A stretch of 44,334 nucleotides of DNA, from NCBI GenBank assembly GCA_900314985.1, contig OMXL01000017.1, positions 1 to 44,334 of the forward strand, given 5' to 3'. Positions 1-7,802 of this stretch are shown piece by piece. The stretch comes from an uncultured Prevotellaceae bacterium. Its GTDB lineage: Bacteria; Bacteroidota; Bacteroidia; Bacteroidales; Bacteroidaceae. Within the stretch, counting starts at the first letter, position 1, and every line of letters begins with the position of its first letter. Below the pieces are notes generated by a model that had not been told where the DNA came from, made no database searches, and saw only the letters and a list, made by a program, of their open reading frames with translations. A program made the position numbers and the translations under genes.

Positions 1-405
1 GGGAACGCCCTGAGCTACGCACTGGTCGATAATATTGTTTGATACCTCAGCCAGACGATAAACGTTGGCCTCGCGAGCACGATAGTCACCACCCTTTACG
101 GTATCGTAGAACAGACGATAAACAGAGTCACCATCGTTCTGATAGCACTTAGCGGCGTTGATACCACCCTGAGCGGCGATAGAGTGAGCGCGACGAGGAG
201 AGTCCTGAATGCACAGGTTAATCACATTGAAGCCCATCTCACCAAGTGAAGCAGCAGCAGAAGCACCAGCCAGACCGGTACCAACGACGATAACGTCGAG
301 CTTCAGCTTGTTCTTGGGGTTTACGAGACGCTGATGAGCCTTATATTCCTTCCATTTCTCAGGTACTGGACCTGCGGGAATCTTAGAATCTATTACTTTA
401 GCCAT
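1..405 (-). CDS. frdA: Fumarate reductase / succinate dehydrogenase flavoprotein subunit, N-terminal part
   Basis: The first 135 codons are visible; the rest lies beyond the left edge. The protein carries covalent FAD and reduces fumarate to succinate (or the reverse) at the inner membrane, the terminal step of fumarate respiration in Bacteroidales. Seen: a dinucleotide-binding GTGLAG at about residues 42-47 and the segment AHSIAAQGG with His74 in the position of the FAD-linking histidine of the family. It starts 25 bp after the stop of frdC, so the order frdC-frdA(-frdB, outside) is the usual Bacteroidetes one. Whether the enzyme works mainly as fumarate reductase is known of the family, not shown here. 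Confidence 0.95.
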   Translation of the reverse strand, partial: MAKVIDSKIPAGPVPEKWKEYKAHQRLVNPKNKLKLDVIVVGTGLAGASAAASLGEMGFNVINLCIQDSPRRAHSIAAQGGINAAKCYQNDGDSVYRLFYDTVKGGDYRAREANVYRLAEVSNNIIDQCVAQGVP

Positions 406-430
406 AATTCTGATAATTTACAATTGATAA

Positions 431-1180
431 TTACTTGCAGCACTCAGCAGCCTCTTTACAGCACTCGATGGCCTGCTGGCAGCAGTCAGCATCAGCGCAC
501 TGAAGTGAAGGAGCACAACCGAAGGCAAAACCCAAGACAACGACTGCGAAGGCCAGCATGAGCAGGGTAACATAGATGAGACCAATGCAGTTCCAGCGCT
601 TCTGCCATACCTTACCGCTGATACCCAGCGTCTGCATAGCTGACCAGAAACCGTGAGCCAGATGGAACCAGATAGCAGCGAACCAAACGAGGTAGAGCAC
701 TACGAACACGGGGTTCGAGAAGGTCTCGATGATCCAGCCAAAGCCATCCGTAGGACTCAGCTTAGTTTCCATACCAACAATCTCAGCGAACATCATGTTG
801 TACCAGAAATCCTTCAGGTGCAGCAACAGACCGACCAGGATGATGATACCCAGCACCAGCATGTTCTTAGATGCCCACTCCACCTTACCGGCATTCACAG
901 TAGTAGCTACATCGTAGCGGCTATTGCCACGAGCAGTACGGTTCTGCGCGGTCAGGATGAACGCAAAAACGATGTGAATCACAGCCAAGCCAGCCAGACC
1001 CAGTGTAGCCACAACGGCATACCAGTTGGCACCCAGCATTTCGCAAATCATGTTGTAAGCCTTGCCAGAGAAGAGCGCGACAATGTTCATACATCCGTGG
1101 AATGTCAGGAACAAAATCAGCGCTAAGCCTGTAACTGACATTACAACCTTACGACCAATTGATGAATTGATTAACCACAT
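431..1180 (-). CDS. frdC: Fumarate reductase / succinate dehydrogenase cytochrome b subunit with Cys-rich tail
   Basis: Membrane anchor of the fumarate reductase complex; it binds heme b and exchanges electrons with menaquinone. The 249 residues show five hydrophobic segments (about 13-36, 54-77, 106-122, 157-175, 196-220). Histidines 28, 69, 121, 173 and 176 lie in or beside the membrane segments and are candidates for the heme ligands of the diheme type B family. The odd part is the last 29 residues: eight cysteines at 222, 228, 233, 234, 240, 241, 247 and 248, including three CC pairs, two of them in near-repeats of ECCKEA. I know of no function for such a tail; metal binding or disulfides are guesses. 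First gene of the operon, with its own promoter 66 bp upstream. Confidence 0.93.
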   Translation of the reverse strand: MWLINSSIGRKVVMSVTGLALILFLTFHGCMNIVALFSGKAYNMICEMLGANWYAVVATLGLAGLAVIHIVFAFILTAQNRTARGNSRYDVATTVNAGKVEWASKNMLVLGIIILVGLLLHLKDFWYNMMFAEIVGMETKLSPTDGFGWIIETFSNPVFVVLYLVWFAAIWFHLAHGFWSAMQTLGISGKVWQKRWNCIGLIYVTLLMLAFAVVVLGFAFGCAPSLQCADADCCQQAIECCKEAAECCK

Positions 1181-1245
1181 AAAAATATTGAATTAAATTA
1201 ATAATAAATACTGAATAATAAGTACGTGCGAAGACGTTTAGGGTA

Positions 1246-1277
1246 CAAAATTACTATAAAATAATGAATTTGGCAAA
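1246..1277 (-). promoter_or_regulatory. Bacteroidetes-type promoter of frdCA
   Basis: Read on the minus strand: TTTG (1274-1277), 20 bp, then TAATTTTG (1246-1253), matching the -33/-7 consensus of Bacteroidetes primary sigma factor promoters. It predicts a leader of roughly 60 nt for frdC. Confidence 0.75.
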
Positions 1278-1320
1278 CGTTTTCGTGAGAAAATATGCTA
1301 TTTATACAAAATTTTATTAG

Positions 1321-1328
1321 TAACTTTG
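1321..1328 (+). promoter_or_regulatory. -7 box of yraN-mnmG promoter
   Basis: TAACTTTG fits TAnnTTTG. No clear -33 element. It lies downstream of the first in-frame ATG (1295), so transcription would begin after that codon and the ATG at 1355 is the likely start of yraN. Confidence 0.55.
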
Positions 1329-1354
1329 CAACCAAAACAAAGGAAAACCACTTT

Positions 1355-1708
1355 ATGGCATTGCATAACGAATTAGGAAAATGGGGCGAAGACCTCGCTG
1401 CCAGCTATTTGGAACGCCTGGGTTACACCATTTTAGAGCGCGACTGGAAGTCAGGACATCGAGATCTTGACATCATCGCACGAGAGGGAGATATTGTGGT
1501 CTTTGTGGAAGTCAAAACGCGTCGCAATCGCGACTTTACTGATCCAGAAATGGCCGTTGACTACCAGAAGATACGCCACCTCCAACAAGCCGCCAACCAC
1601 TATATCAAATTTAGGCATATAGACAATGATATTCGCTTTGACATCATTACCGTTGTTGGCACAATGAACGAAACACCATCTATAGAACATATAAAAGACG
1701 CATTCTGA
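1355..1708 (+). CDS. yraN: YraN family endonuclease-like protein (UPF0102)
   Basis: 117 residues, the usual family size, with the Holliday-resolvase-like fold core: GKWGEDLAASYL near the N-terminus, then DLDIIAREGDIVVFVEVKTR, the D...ExK arrangement of PD-(D/E)xK nucleases. Family role is uncertain; a DNA repair or recombination nuclease is suspected. The start at 1355 was chosen because an upstream in-frame ATG (1295) precedes the -7 promoter box and because family members begin close to the GxxGE motif. One base separates its stop from the mnmG start, so the two are co-translated or coupled. Confidence 0.9.
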   Translation: MALHNELGKWGEDLAASYLERLGYTILERDWKSGHRDLDIIAREGDIVVFVEVKTRRNRDFTDPEMAVDYQKIRHLQQAANHYIKFRHIDNDIRFDIITVVGTMNETPSIEHIKDAF

Positions 1709-1709
1709 A

Positions 1710-3620
1710 ATGATATTAAAATACGATGTGATAGTAATTGGAGGCGGCCATGCTGGCTGTGAGGCTGCGACAGCTTCGGCAAACATGGGAGCAAAGACCT
1801 GTCTCGTAACGATGGATATGAACAAGATTGCACAGATGTCGTGTAATCCTGCCATTGGTGGTATCGCCAAAGGACAGATTGTCCGCGAGATTGACGCCCT
1901 TGGTGGACAGATGGGTCTGGTGACTGACGCCACAGCTATCCAGTTCCGTATGCTGAATCGTAGTAAAGGTCCAGCCGTATGGAGTCCTCGTGCACAATGC
2001 GACAGAGGAAAATTCATCTGGAAATGGCGCTCCGTACTGGATGCCACTCCAAATCTCGATATCTGGCAAGACCAAGCTGATGAACTGCTCACAGAAAGTG
2101 TGCTTGACGGTTCTCCCGTCAAGACAAGAGTAGTCGGTGTCAAGACTATCTGGGGCTGTGAACTCAGAGCCAAAGCAGTCATCATTACTGCAGGAACATT
2201 CCTCAATGGATTGATGCATATTGGTCGAAAGATGGTTCCTGGTGGACGTATCGCTGAACCAGCCGTCCCCCACTTCACGGAAAGCATCACTCGTCATGGC
2301 ATCCATTCAGCTCGCATGAAGACGGGTACACCGGTACGCATCGACAAGCGTAGCGTACATTTTGAGGATATGGAGCGACAGGATGGTGAGAATGGCTATT
2401 ACCAGTTCTCATATATGGGAGAGCCACGTCCCTTGCAGCAGTTACCTTGTTGGGTGTGCTATACTAACGAGAAGGTTCATGAGACACTACGCAGCGGATT
2501 AGCTGACTCACCTCTTTATAACGGACAGATACAATCAATAGGTCCACGCTATTGTCCATCCATCGAGACAAAACTGGTGACTTTTCCTGATCGTCCGCAG
2601 CATCTGCTATTTTTGGAGCCAGAAGGTGAAGATACTAACGAGATGTATCTGAATGGTTTCTCGTCATCACTGCCCATGGATGTACAGATAGCTGCCCTAA
2701 AACAGATACCCGCTCTGCGCGATTTAAAAGTCTACCGTCCTGGTTACGCCATTGAATACGACTTCTTTGACCCAACCCAGTTAAAACACTCGTTAGAATC
2801 GAAAGTAGTTTGTGGTTTGTTTATGGCTGGTCAGGTAAATGGTACTACAGGTTACGAAGAAGCAGGAGGACAAGGAACGTTGGCAGGTATCAACGCAGCC
2901 CTCTTTGCTGGTAGTGTTGGTGGCGATTCAGTCGCCACTTTCGAGTTGAAACGCGACGAGGCCTACATCGGTGTATTGGTGGACGACCTGGTGACCAAGG
3001 GTGTCGACGAACCTTATCGTATGTTTACCTCCAGAGCGGAATACCGCATCTTGCTGCGTCAGGACGACGCTGACGCTCGACTGACAGAGAAGGCATACGA
3101 ATTAGGTATAGCTAAAAAAGAACGCTATGATTGGTGGATACAAAAGAAAGAAGGTATCGAAAGCATCGAAACATTCTGCAAGAATTACGCCATCAAACCT
3201 AAGGTAGTAAATGGTGCACTGGAAAGCATCGGCTCTACCCCACTCGTCTATGGTTGTAAGTTGGAAGACTTGGTAGCACGTCCTGAACTGAACTTCGAAA
3301 AACTCTATACCATCGTACCAGAACTGAAAGAATTTGTGGAACGACTGCCTAACCGCAAAGAAGAAATTGCTGAAGCAGCAGAAATCCATATCAAATATAA
3401 AGGATACATCGAACGCGAACGAATGGTAGCTGAGAAGATGCACCGCCTGGAAAACATCAAAATCAAAGGACGCTTTGATTATCCTAATCTGATGGCCGTT
3501 TCAACAGAGGCACGTCAGAAATTGGAACGTATCCAACCAGAAACACTCGCACAAGCCAGTCGTATTCCTGGTGTTTCTCCCAGCGACATCAATGCTATGC
3601 TGGTACTGTTAGGTAGATAA
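1710..3620 (+). CDS. mnmG: tRNA uridine-5-carboxymethylaminomethyl modification enzyme MnmG (GidA)
   Basis: FAD-dependent partner of MnmE; together they install the cmnm5 group on U34 of several tRNAs in the cytoplasm. 636 residues, normal length. Seen: FAD-binding GGGHAG at residues 11-16, the family signature CNPAIGGIAKG at about 47-57, PGYAIEYD and the GLFMAGQVNGTTGYEEAG segment in the middle, and a helical C-terminal MnmE-binding domain ending in GVSPSDINAMLVLL. Follows yraN by one base. Known context: gidA genes often sit near replication origins; here a parS site overlaps the last base of its stop codon. Confidence 0.98.
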   Translation: MILKYDVIVIGGGHAGCEAATASANMGAKTCLVTMDMNKIAQMSCNPAIGGIAKGQIVREIDALGGQMGLVTDATAIQFRMLNRSKGPAVWSPRAQCDRGKFIWKWRSVLDATPNLDIWQDQADELLTESVLDGSPVKTRVVGVKTIWGCELRAKAVIITAGTFLNGLMHIGRKMVPGGRIAEPAVPHFTESITRHGIHSARMKTGTPVRIDKRSVHFEDMERQDGENGYYQFSYMGEPRPLQQLPCWVCYTNEKVHETLRSGLADSPLYNGQIQSIGPRYCPSIETKLVTFPDRPQHLLFLEPEGEDTNEMYLNGFSSSLPMDVQIAALKQIPALRDLKVYRPGYAIEYDFFDPTQLKHSLESKVVCGLFMAGQVNGTTGYEEAGGQGTLAGINAALFAGSVGGDSVATFELKRDEAYIGVLVDDLVTKGVDEPYRMFTSRAEYRILLRQDDADARLTEKAYELGIAKKERYDWWIQKKEGIESIETFCKNYAIKPKVVNGALESIGSTPLVYGCKLEDLVARPELNFEKLYTIVPELKEFVERLPNRKEEIAEAAEIHIKYKGYIERERMVAEKMHRLENIKIKGRFDYPNLMAVSTEARQKLERIQPETLAQASRIPGVSPSDINAMLVLLGR

Positions 3621-3635
3621 GTTTCACGTGAAACA
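3620..3635. other. parS site 1 (ParB-binding palindrome)
   Basis: AGTTTCACGTGAAACA matches the conserved bacterial parS sequence TGTTTCACGTGAAACA at 15 of 16 positions, with the 14-bp core palindrome perfect. It begins on the last base of the mnmG stop codon, in the mnmG-apt spacer. ParB spreads from such sites to organise origin segregation. Confidence 0.85.
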
Positions 3636-3680
3636 ATAGATAAGATAATAATCATACAATAACGCTAAAATCAAAGAATT

Positions 3681-4211
3681 ATGAACAACAAGACTCTGAT
3701 GGCTAATCTGCGTTGTATTCCAGATTTTCCTAAAAAAGGCATTAACTTTCGTGACGTAACGACCTTGTTCAAGAATCCAGCCTGCCTGCAGATCATGGTA
3801 GATGAACTCTACGAACTTTACAAAGACAAAGGAATCACCAAGATTGTAGGTATTGAAAGTCGCGGCTTTGTGATGGCATCTGCATTAGCCGTTAAATTAG
3901 GTGCTGGTGTTGTATTAGCTCGCAAACCAGGAAAATTACCCGCTGCAACCGTACAAGAAAGCTACGCAAAAGAATATGGCGAAGATACTATTGAGATTCA
4001 CGAGGACGCCATTAACGATAAAGACGTCGTTTTGCTGCACGACGATTTGTTGGCAACTGGTGGAACCATGAAAGCAGCCGTTAATCTGGTAAAGAAGTTC
4101 AATCCGCGTGGTGTTTATGTCAATTTCTTGATTGAAATCACAGACGAAGGCCTGCACGGACGTGACGTCTTCGACAAAGACACAGAGGTAACGACACTGA
4201 TGGTGATTTAA
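3681..4211 (+). CDS. apt: Adenine phosphoribosyltransferase
   Basis: Makes AMP from adenine and PRPP (purine salvage, cytoplasm). 176 residues, the usual size. Seen: FPKKGINFRDVT near the N-terminus, GIESRGFVMASALA for substrate binding, LARKPGKLP loop, and the PRPP-binding motif VVLLHDDLLATGGTM at about residues 117-131. Sits between mnmG and uvrC in the same direction. It is bracketed by two parS palindromes, one in each spacer; these do not interrupt the coding sequence. Confidence 0.97.
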   Translation: MNNKTLMANLRCIPDFPKKGINFRDVTTLFKNPACLQIMVDELYELYKDKGITKIVGIESRGFVMASALAVKLGAGVVLARKPGKLPAATVQESYAKEYGEDTIEIHEDAINDKDVVLLHDDLLATGGTMKAAVNLVKKFNPRGVYVNFLIEITDEGLHGRDVFDKDTEVTTLMVI

Positions 4212-4227
4212 TGTTTCACGTGAAACA
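4212..4227. other. parS site 2 (ParB-binding palindrome, exact consensus)
   Basis: TGTTTCACGTGAAACA is identical over all 16 bp to the parS consensus defined in Bacillus subtilis and conserved across phyla. It occupies most of the 21-bp spacer between the apt stop (4211) and the uvrC start (4233). Second site 592 bp from the first. Confidence 0.9.
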
Positions 4228-4232
4228 GATAT

Positions 4233-6056
4233 ATGACTAAAGAAGAGAACGAGCAGCGCTTAACGTATCTGCGGGGTATTGTCAGTCGTTTGCCTGACAA
4301 GCCCGGCAGTTACCAGTTCTATGATAAGGAACATACCATTATCTATGTGGGTAAGGCGAAGAACCTGAAATCGAGGGTTTCGACTTACTTCCACACAGAG
4401 GTAGACCGTTTTAAGACAAAAGTGCTCGTCTCTAAGATATTTGATATCAGCTATACGGTAGTCAACACAGAGGAAGACGCGTTATTACTGGAGAATTCGC
4501 TCATCAAGAAGTATAATCCCAGGTACAATGTGCTTCTAAAGGACGGAAAAACCTACCCTTCTATCTGTGTAACCAACGAATATCTACCTCGTATCTTCAA
4601 AACCCGTACCATCAACAAGAAATGGGGCACCTATTATGGCCCCTACTCCCACGTAGGCAGCATGTATGCTGTTTTAGACATTATCAAGGAACTGTACCAT
4701 CCTCGCACCTGCAACCAGCCACTCACTAAGGAGGGCATCAATAATGGGAAATACAGAGTCTGTCTGGACTATCATATTAAGAAATGTATGGGGCCTTGCG
4801 TAGCCAAACAGAGCTATGAAGACTATCAGAAGAACATCCTACAAGCTAAGGAGATTCTGAAGGGAAATACACGCCAAGTATTACGAGATTTGAAGGAAGA
4901 AATGCTTCAGCTAAGCGAGGAATTGCGCTTTGAAGAGGCAGAAGAAGTAAAGCGAAAATACCTGGCTTTGGACGGTTTTGTGAGCAAGAGTGAGGTAGTA
5001 AGTCACAACATCAACAACGTGGACGTTTTCTCCATCACCAGCGACGAGAAAATGGCCTTTATCAACTATATCCACGTCTCTAACGGTAGTATCAATCAGA
5101 GCTTTACCATAGAATACAAGAAAAAACTGGCTGAAAGCGACGAAGAACTACTTCAATTGGGTATTGTGGAGCTCAGAGAGCGTTTTAAGAGCGATGCCAA
5201 AGAGATTATTGTCCCTATGGATATCCAAGGGATACTGGAAAATGTGACTTTTACGGTTCCCAAAATGGGCGACAAAAAGACGCTGCTCGACCTCTCCATC
5301 ATGAATGGTAAGCAGTACAAGTTCGATCGTCTGAAACAGGCTGAAAAACTGAATCCTGAGCAGAAACAAGTACGCCTGATGAAGGAGTTGCAAGACCTGC
5401 TACACCTGCCTAAACTACCCTATCAGATAGAGTGTTTCGACAACTCAAATATCTCTGGAACAGATGCTGTAGCAGCGTGCGTCGTCTTCAAAAAGATGAA
5501 GCCCTCGAAACAAGACTACAAACGCTATAATATCAAAACAGTCACAGGACCAGACGATTACGCCTCTATGAAAGAGGTAGTACACAGACGTTACACCCGT
5601 CTGATAGAAGAAGAACAACCCCTACCCGACCTCATCGTGGCTGATGGTGGCAAAGGTCAGATGGAAGTAATCCGACAGGTCATTCAGGACGAGTTGAACC
5701 TGGATATACCCATTGCAGGACTTGCTAAAAACGACCGCCATCGTACCAACGAACTACTCTATGGATTCCCACCCAGAGTGATTGGTATGAAGGACACGTC
5801 AGAGCTGTTCAGAGTACTTACCCAGCTACAAGACGAAGTACACCGTTTTGCCATAGAATTCCATAGAAACAAGCGCTCTAAGCGCGCTTTACACTCTGAG
5901 TTGGATGACATCAAGGGAATAGGTCCAAAGACGCGTGACGAGCTTCTAAAGGGCCTGAAATCTGTCAAGAATATACGCGAAACGGACATCAACCAACTCG
6001 CGACATTGATTGGCAATGCGAAAGCAAAAATAGTTTACGACTATTTTCATAGCTAA
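4233..6056 (+). CDS. uvrC: Excinuclease ABC subunit C
   Basis: Makes both incisions in nucleotide excision repair together with UvrA and UvrB. 607 residues. Domains in order: GIY-YIG nuclease (GSYQFY at 25-30, YVGKAKNLKSR at 38-48 with the catalytic Arg48), a UvrB-binding UVR helix pair near residues 220-245, the RNase H-like second nuclease (IECFDNSNISGTDAVA, then DLIVADGGKGQ, then KNDRHRT), and a C-terminal helix-hairpin-helix (IKGIGPKTRDELL). The GIY motif reads GSY here. Same direction as apt, 21 bp downstream. Confidence 0.98.
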   Translation: MTKEENEQRLTYLRGIVSRLPDKPGSYQFYDKEHTIIYVGKAKNLKSRVSTYFHTEVDRFKTKVLVSKIFDISYTVVNTEEDALLLENSLIKKYNPRYNVLLKDGKTYPSICVTNEYLPRIFKTRTINKKWGTYYGPYSHVGSMYAVLDIIKELYHPRTCNQPLTKEGINNGKYRVCLDYHIKKCMGPCVAKQSYEDYQKNILQAKEILKGNTRQVLRDLKEEMLQLSEELRFEEAEEVKRKYLALDGFVSKSEVVSHNINNVDVFSITSDEKMAFINYIHVSNGSINQSFTIEYKKKLAESDEELLQLGIVELRERFKSDAKEIIVPMDIQGILENVTFTVPKMGDKKTLLDLSIMNGKQYKFDRLKQAEKLNPEQKQVRLMKELQDLLHLPKLPYQIECFDNSNISGTDAVAACVVFKKMKPSKQDYKRYNIKTVTGPDDYASMKEVVHRRYTRLIEEEQPLPDLIVADGGKGQMEVIRQVIQDELNLDIPIAGLAKNDRHRTNELLYGFPPRVIGMKDTSELFRVLTQLQDEVHRFAIEFHRNKRSKRALHSELDDIKGIGPKTRDELLKGLKSVKNIRETDINQLATLIGNAKAKIVYDYFHS

Positions 6057-6061
6057 TTTTC

Positions 6062-6092
6062 TTGGAGATGTCAGAATTATTATCTATCTTTG
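6062..6092 (+). promoter_or_regulatory. Promoter of dtd, predicting a leaderless mRNA
   Basis: TTG (6062-6064), 20 bp, TATCTTTG (6085-6092). The ATG of dtd begins only four bases after the -7 box, so the transcript would start at or next to the start codon. Confidence 0.6.
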
Positions 6093-6096
6093 CAAA

Positions 6097-6549
6097 ATGA
6101 GAACTGTCATACAACGCGTCAGCAAGGCAAGTGTAACTATAGAAGGGACTGTGAAGTCAGCTATAGGAAAAGGATTTCTGGTACTGATAGGTATCTGTGA
6201 AGAAGACTCCTTGGAAGACGTGGAATGGCTGGTGAAGAAAATTGCTAACCTGAGAGTCTTTGACGATGAGGAGGGAGTGATGAACCGTAGTATCATGGAC
6301 ATAGGTGGAGAGATACTGGTAGTCAGCCAGTTTACCCTCTTTGCCAGCTACAAGAAAGGCAACCGACCCTCATGGTTCCGTGCAGGTTCTCACGAGCATT
6401 CTATACCGCTCTATGAATCTTTCTGTAGCAAGCTGTCTGAGGCTATAGGCAAACCAGTAGGCACAGGAGAATTCGGCGCTGATATGAAGGTTGAACTACT
6501 AAATGACGGTCCTGTGACTATCTGCATGGACACAAAGAATAAAGAATGA
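6097..6549 (+). CDS. dtd: D-aminoacyl-tRNA deacylase
   Basis: Removes D-amino acids wrongly attached to tRNA, a proofreading enzyme acting in the cytoplasm. 150 residues, full length. Seen: the canonical start MRTVIQRVSKASVTIEG, the active-site motif SQFTLFA at about 79-85, and the C-terminal cross-subunit motif NDGPVTI. The ATG cannot be moved much, as the family begins with this MxxxIQRV strand. The stop overlaps the next start by four bases (ATGA), so translation is coupled to the MazG-like gene. Confidence 0.97.
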   Translation: MRTVIQRVSKASVTIEGTVKSAIGKGFLVLIGICEEDSLEDVEWLVKKIANLRVFDDEEGVMNRSIMDIGGEILVVSQFTLFASYKKGNRPSWFRAGSHEHSIPLYESFCSKLSEAIGKPVGTGEFGADMKVELLNDGPVTICMDTKNKE

Positions 6550-6866
6550 CTATCAAAGAAGCACAAGAGGCTGTAGACCAGTGGATTAAGACGTATGGAG
6601 TACGTTACTTCTCTGAGCTTACCAATATGGCAGTACTGACAGAGGAAGTGGGCGAATTGGCGCGTGTCATAGCCCGCAAATATGGTGACCAAAGCTTTAA
6701 AGCTGGCGAGAAAGACAATCTGGGCGACGAGATGGCCGATGTGTTATGGGTACTGCTCTGTCTGGCCAATCAGACAGGCGTTGACCTGACAGAAGAACTG
6801 AAAAAGAATATTGCAAAGAAGACTGAACGCGATAAGCAAAGACATATACAAAACAAGAAACTCTAA
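6546..6866 (+). CDS. MazG-like nucleotide pyrophosphohydrolase
   Basis: 106 residues, one MazG fold domain of the short type. Seen: the metal-binding EEVGEL at about 33-38 and DEMADVLWVL at about 61-70, i.e. the ExxE...ExxD pattern of the all-alpha NTP pyrophosphatases. Likely hydrolyses a nucleoside triphosphate to the monophosphate, for house-cleaning; the substrate cannot be told. Coupled to dtd by an ATGA overlap and 24 bp before deoC, so the three form a small nucleotide and tRNA quality group. Confidence 0.9.
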   Translation: MTIKEAQEAVDQWIKTYGVRYFSELTNMAVLTEEVGELARVIARKYGDQSFKAGEKDNLGDEMADVLWVLLCLANQTGVDLTEELKKNIAKKTERDKQRHIQNKKL

Positions 6867-6890
6867 TTTTTAACTTAAATTCCTAGTATT

Positions 6891-7802
6891 ATGGCACATA
6901 ATCACATTCACACAGAGCTGAGAAGCAAGTATGATCAGGCCCTCAGCAAGTACAATTGCAACGTTGACGAAGCCGCTGTAGCAGCTGCTTTGAAGAAGAT
7001 TGTTGAAGAAAGAGTTCCCAAGAACGACACAGAGAAAATCAAGAAGTTCCTGTTCAGCTGTGTTTGTATGACCACACTGACCACACAGGACTCAGCAGAG
7101 AGCGTACTGAAGCTGGTAGAAAAGGTTAACCAGTTCGCTAACGAATATCCTGATATGCCACATGTGGCTACCGTTGTTACCTATCCTCGTTTTGCCAAAT
7201 TAGTGGCTGAATCACTGGAGGTTGAGGGCGTTATTCCTACCGTTGTTAGTGGTGCATTCCCCTCTTCTCAGGCACTTATCGAGATCAAGGTTGCAGAGAC
7301 TAAGTTGGCCGTTCAGGATGGTGCTAAGAACGTAGATATCGTGATGCATGTGGGTGAGTTCCTGGCAGGCGACTACGAGACCGTTTGCGACGAGATTTCT
7401 GAACAGAAGGCAGCCTGTGGCGAAGTTCCCATGAAGGTTATTCTGGAGACTGGCGACCTGCTGAATCTGTCGAATGTCAAGAAGGCTTCACTGCTGTCAA
7501 TGTATGCTGGTGCCGACTATATCAAGACCTCTACCGGTAAGGAGAAGGTTGGTGCTACGCCAGAGGCTGTTTACGTCATGTGTCAGGCTATCAAGGAGTA
7601 CTATGAAGAGACGGGCATCATGGTAGGTTTGAAGCCTGCTGGTGGTATCAACACCGTAAAGGATGCCCTCACCTACTACAGCATCGTCGAGGAAGTGCTG
7701 GGCGAGAAGTGGCTCACCGACTACTACTTCCGTCTGGGTACGAGTCGTCTGCCTAACCTGGTGCTGAGCGATCTGGCTGGCAAGGAAGTGAAATTCTTCT
7801 AA
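6891..7802 (+). CDS. deoC: Deoxyribose-phosphate aldolase
   Basis: Class I aldolase that splits 2-deoxyribose-5-phosphate into glyceraldehyde-3-phosphate and acetaldehyde, in deoxynucleoside catabolism. 303 residues, the longer DeoC type. Seen: NVDIVMHVGEF around 148-158 with Asp149, the Schiff-base lysine in DYIKTSTGK (Lys212), and the second lysine in GLKPAGGI (Lys248). Its TAA stop overlaps the TAG stop of the opposing polyprenyl synthase gene by two shared bases (four-base gene overlap), and no hairpin terminator separates them. Confidence 0.96.
   Translation: MAHNHIHTELRSKYDQALSKYNCNVDEAAVAAALKKIVEERVPKNDTEKIKKFLFSCVCMTTLTTQDSAESVLKLVEKVNQFANEYPDMPHVATVVTYPRFAKLVAESLEVEGVIPTVVSGAFPSSQALIEIKVAETKLAVQDGAKNVDIVMHVGEFLAGDYETVCDEISEQKAACGEVPMKVILETGDLLNLSNVKKASLLSMYAGADYIKTSTGKEKVGATPEAVYVMCQAIKEYYEETGIMVGLKPAGGINTVKDALTYYSIVEEVLGEKWLTDYYFRLGTSRLPNLVLSDLAGKEVKFF

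Noticed and set aside
653-1126. Long plus-strand frame opposite frdC.
   Set aside because: Shadow of a clearly coding membrane protein on the other strand; no promoter or domain.
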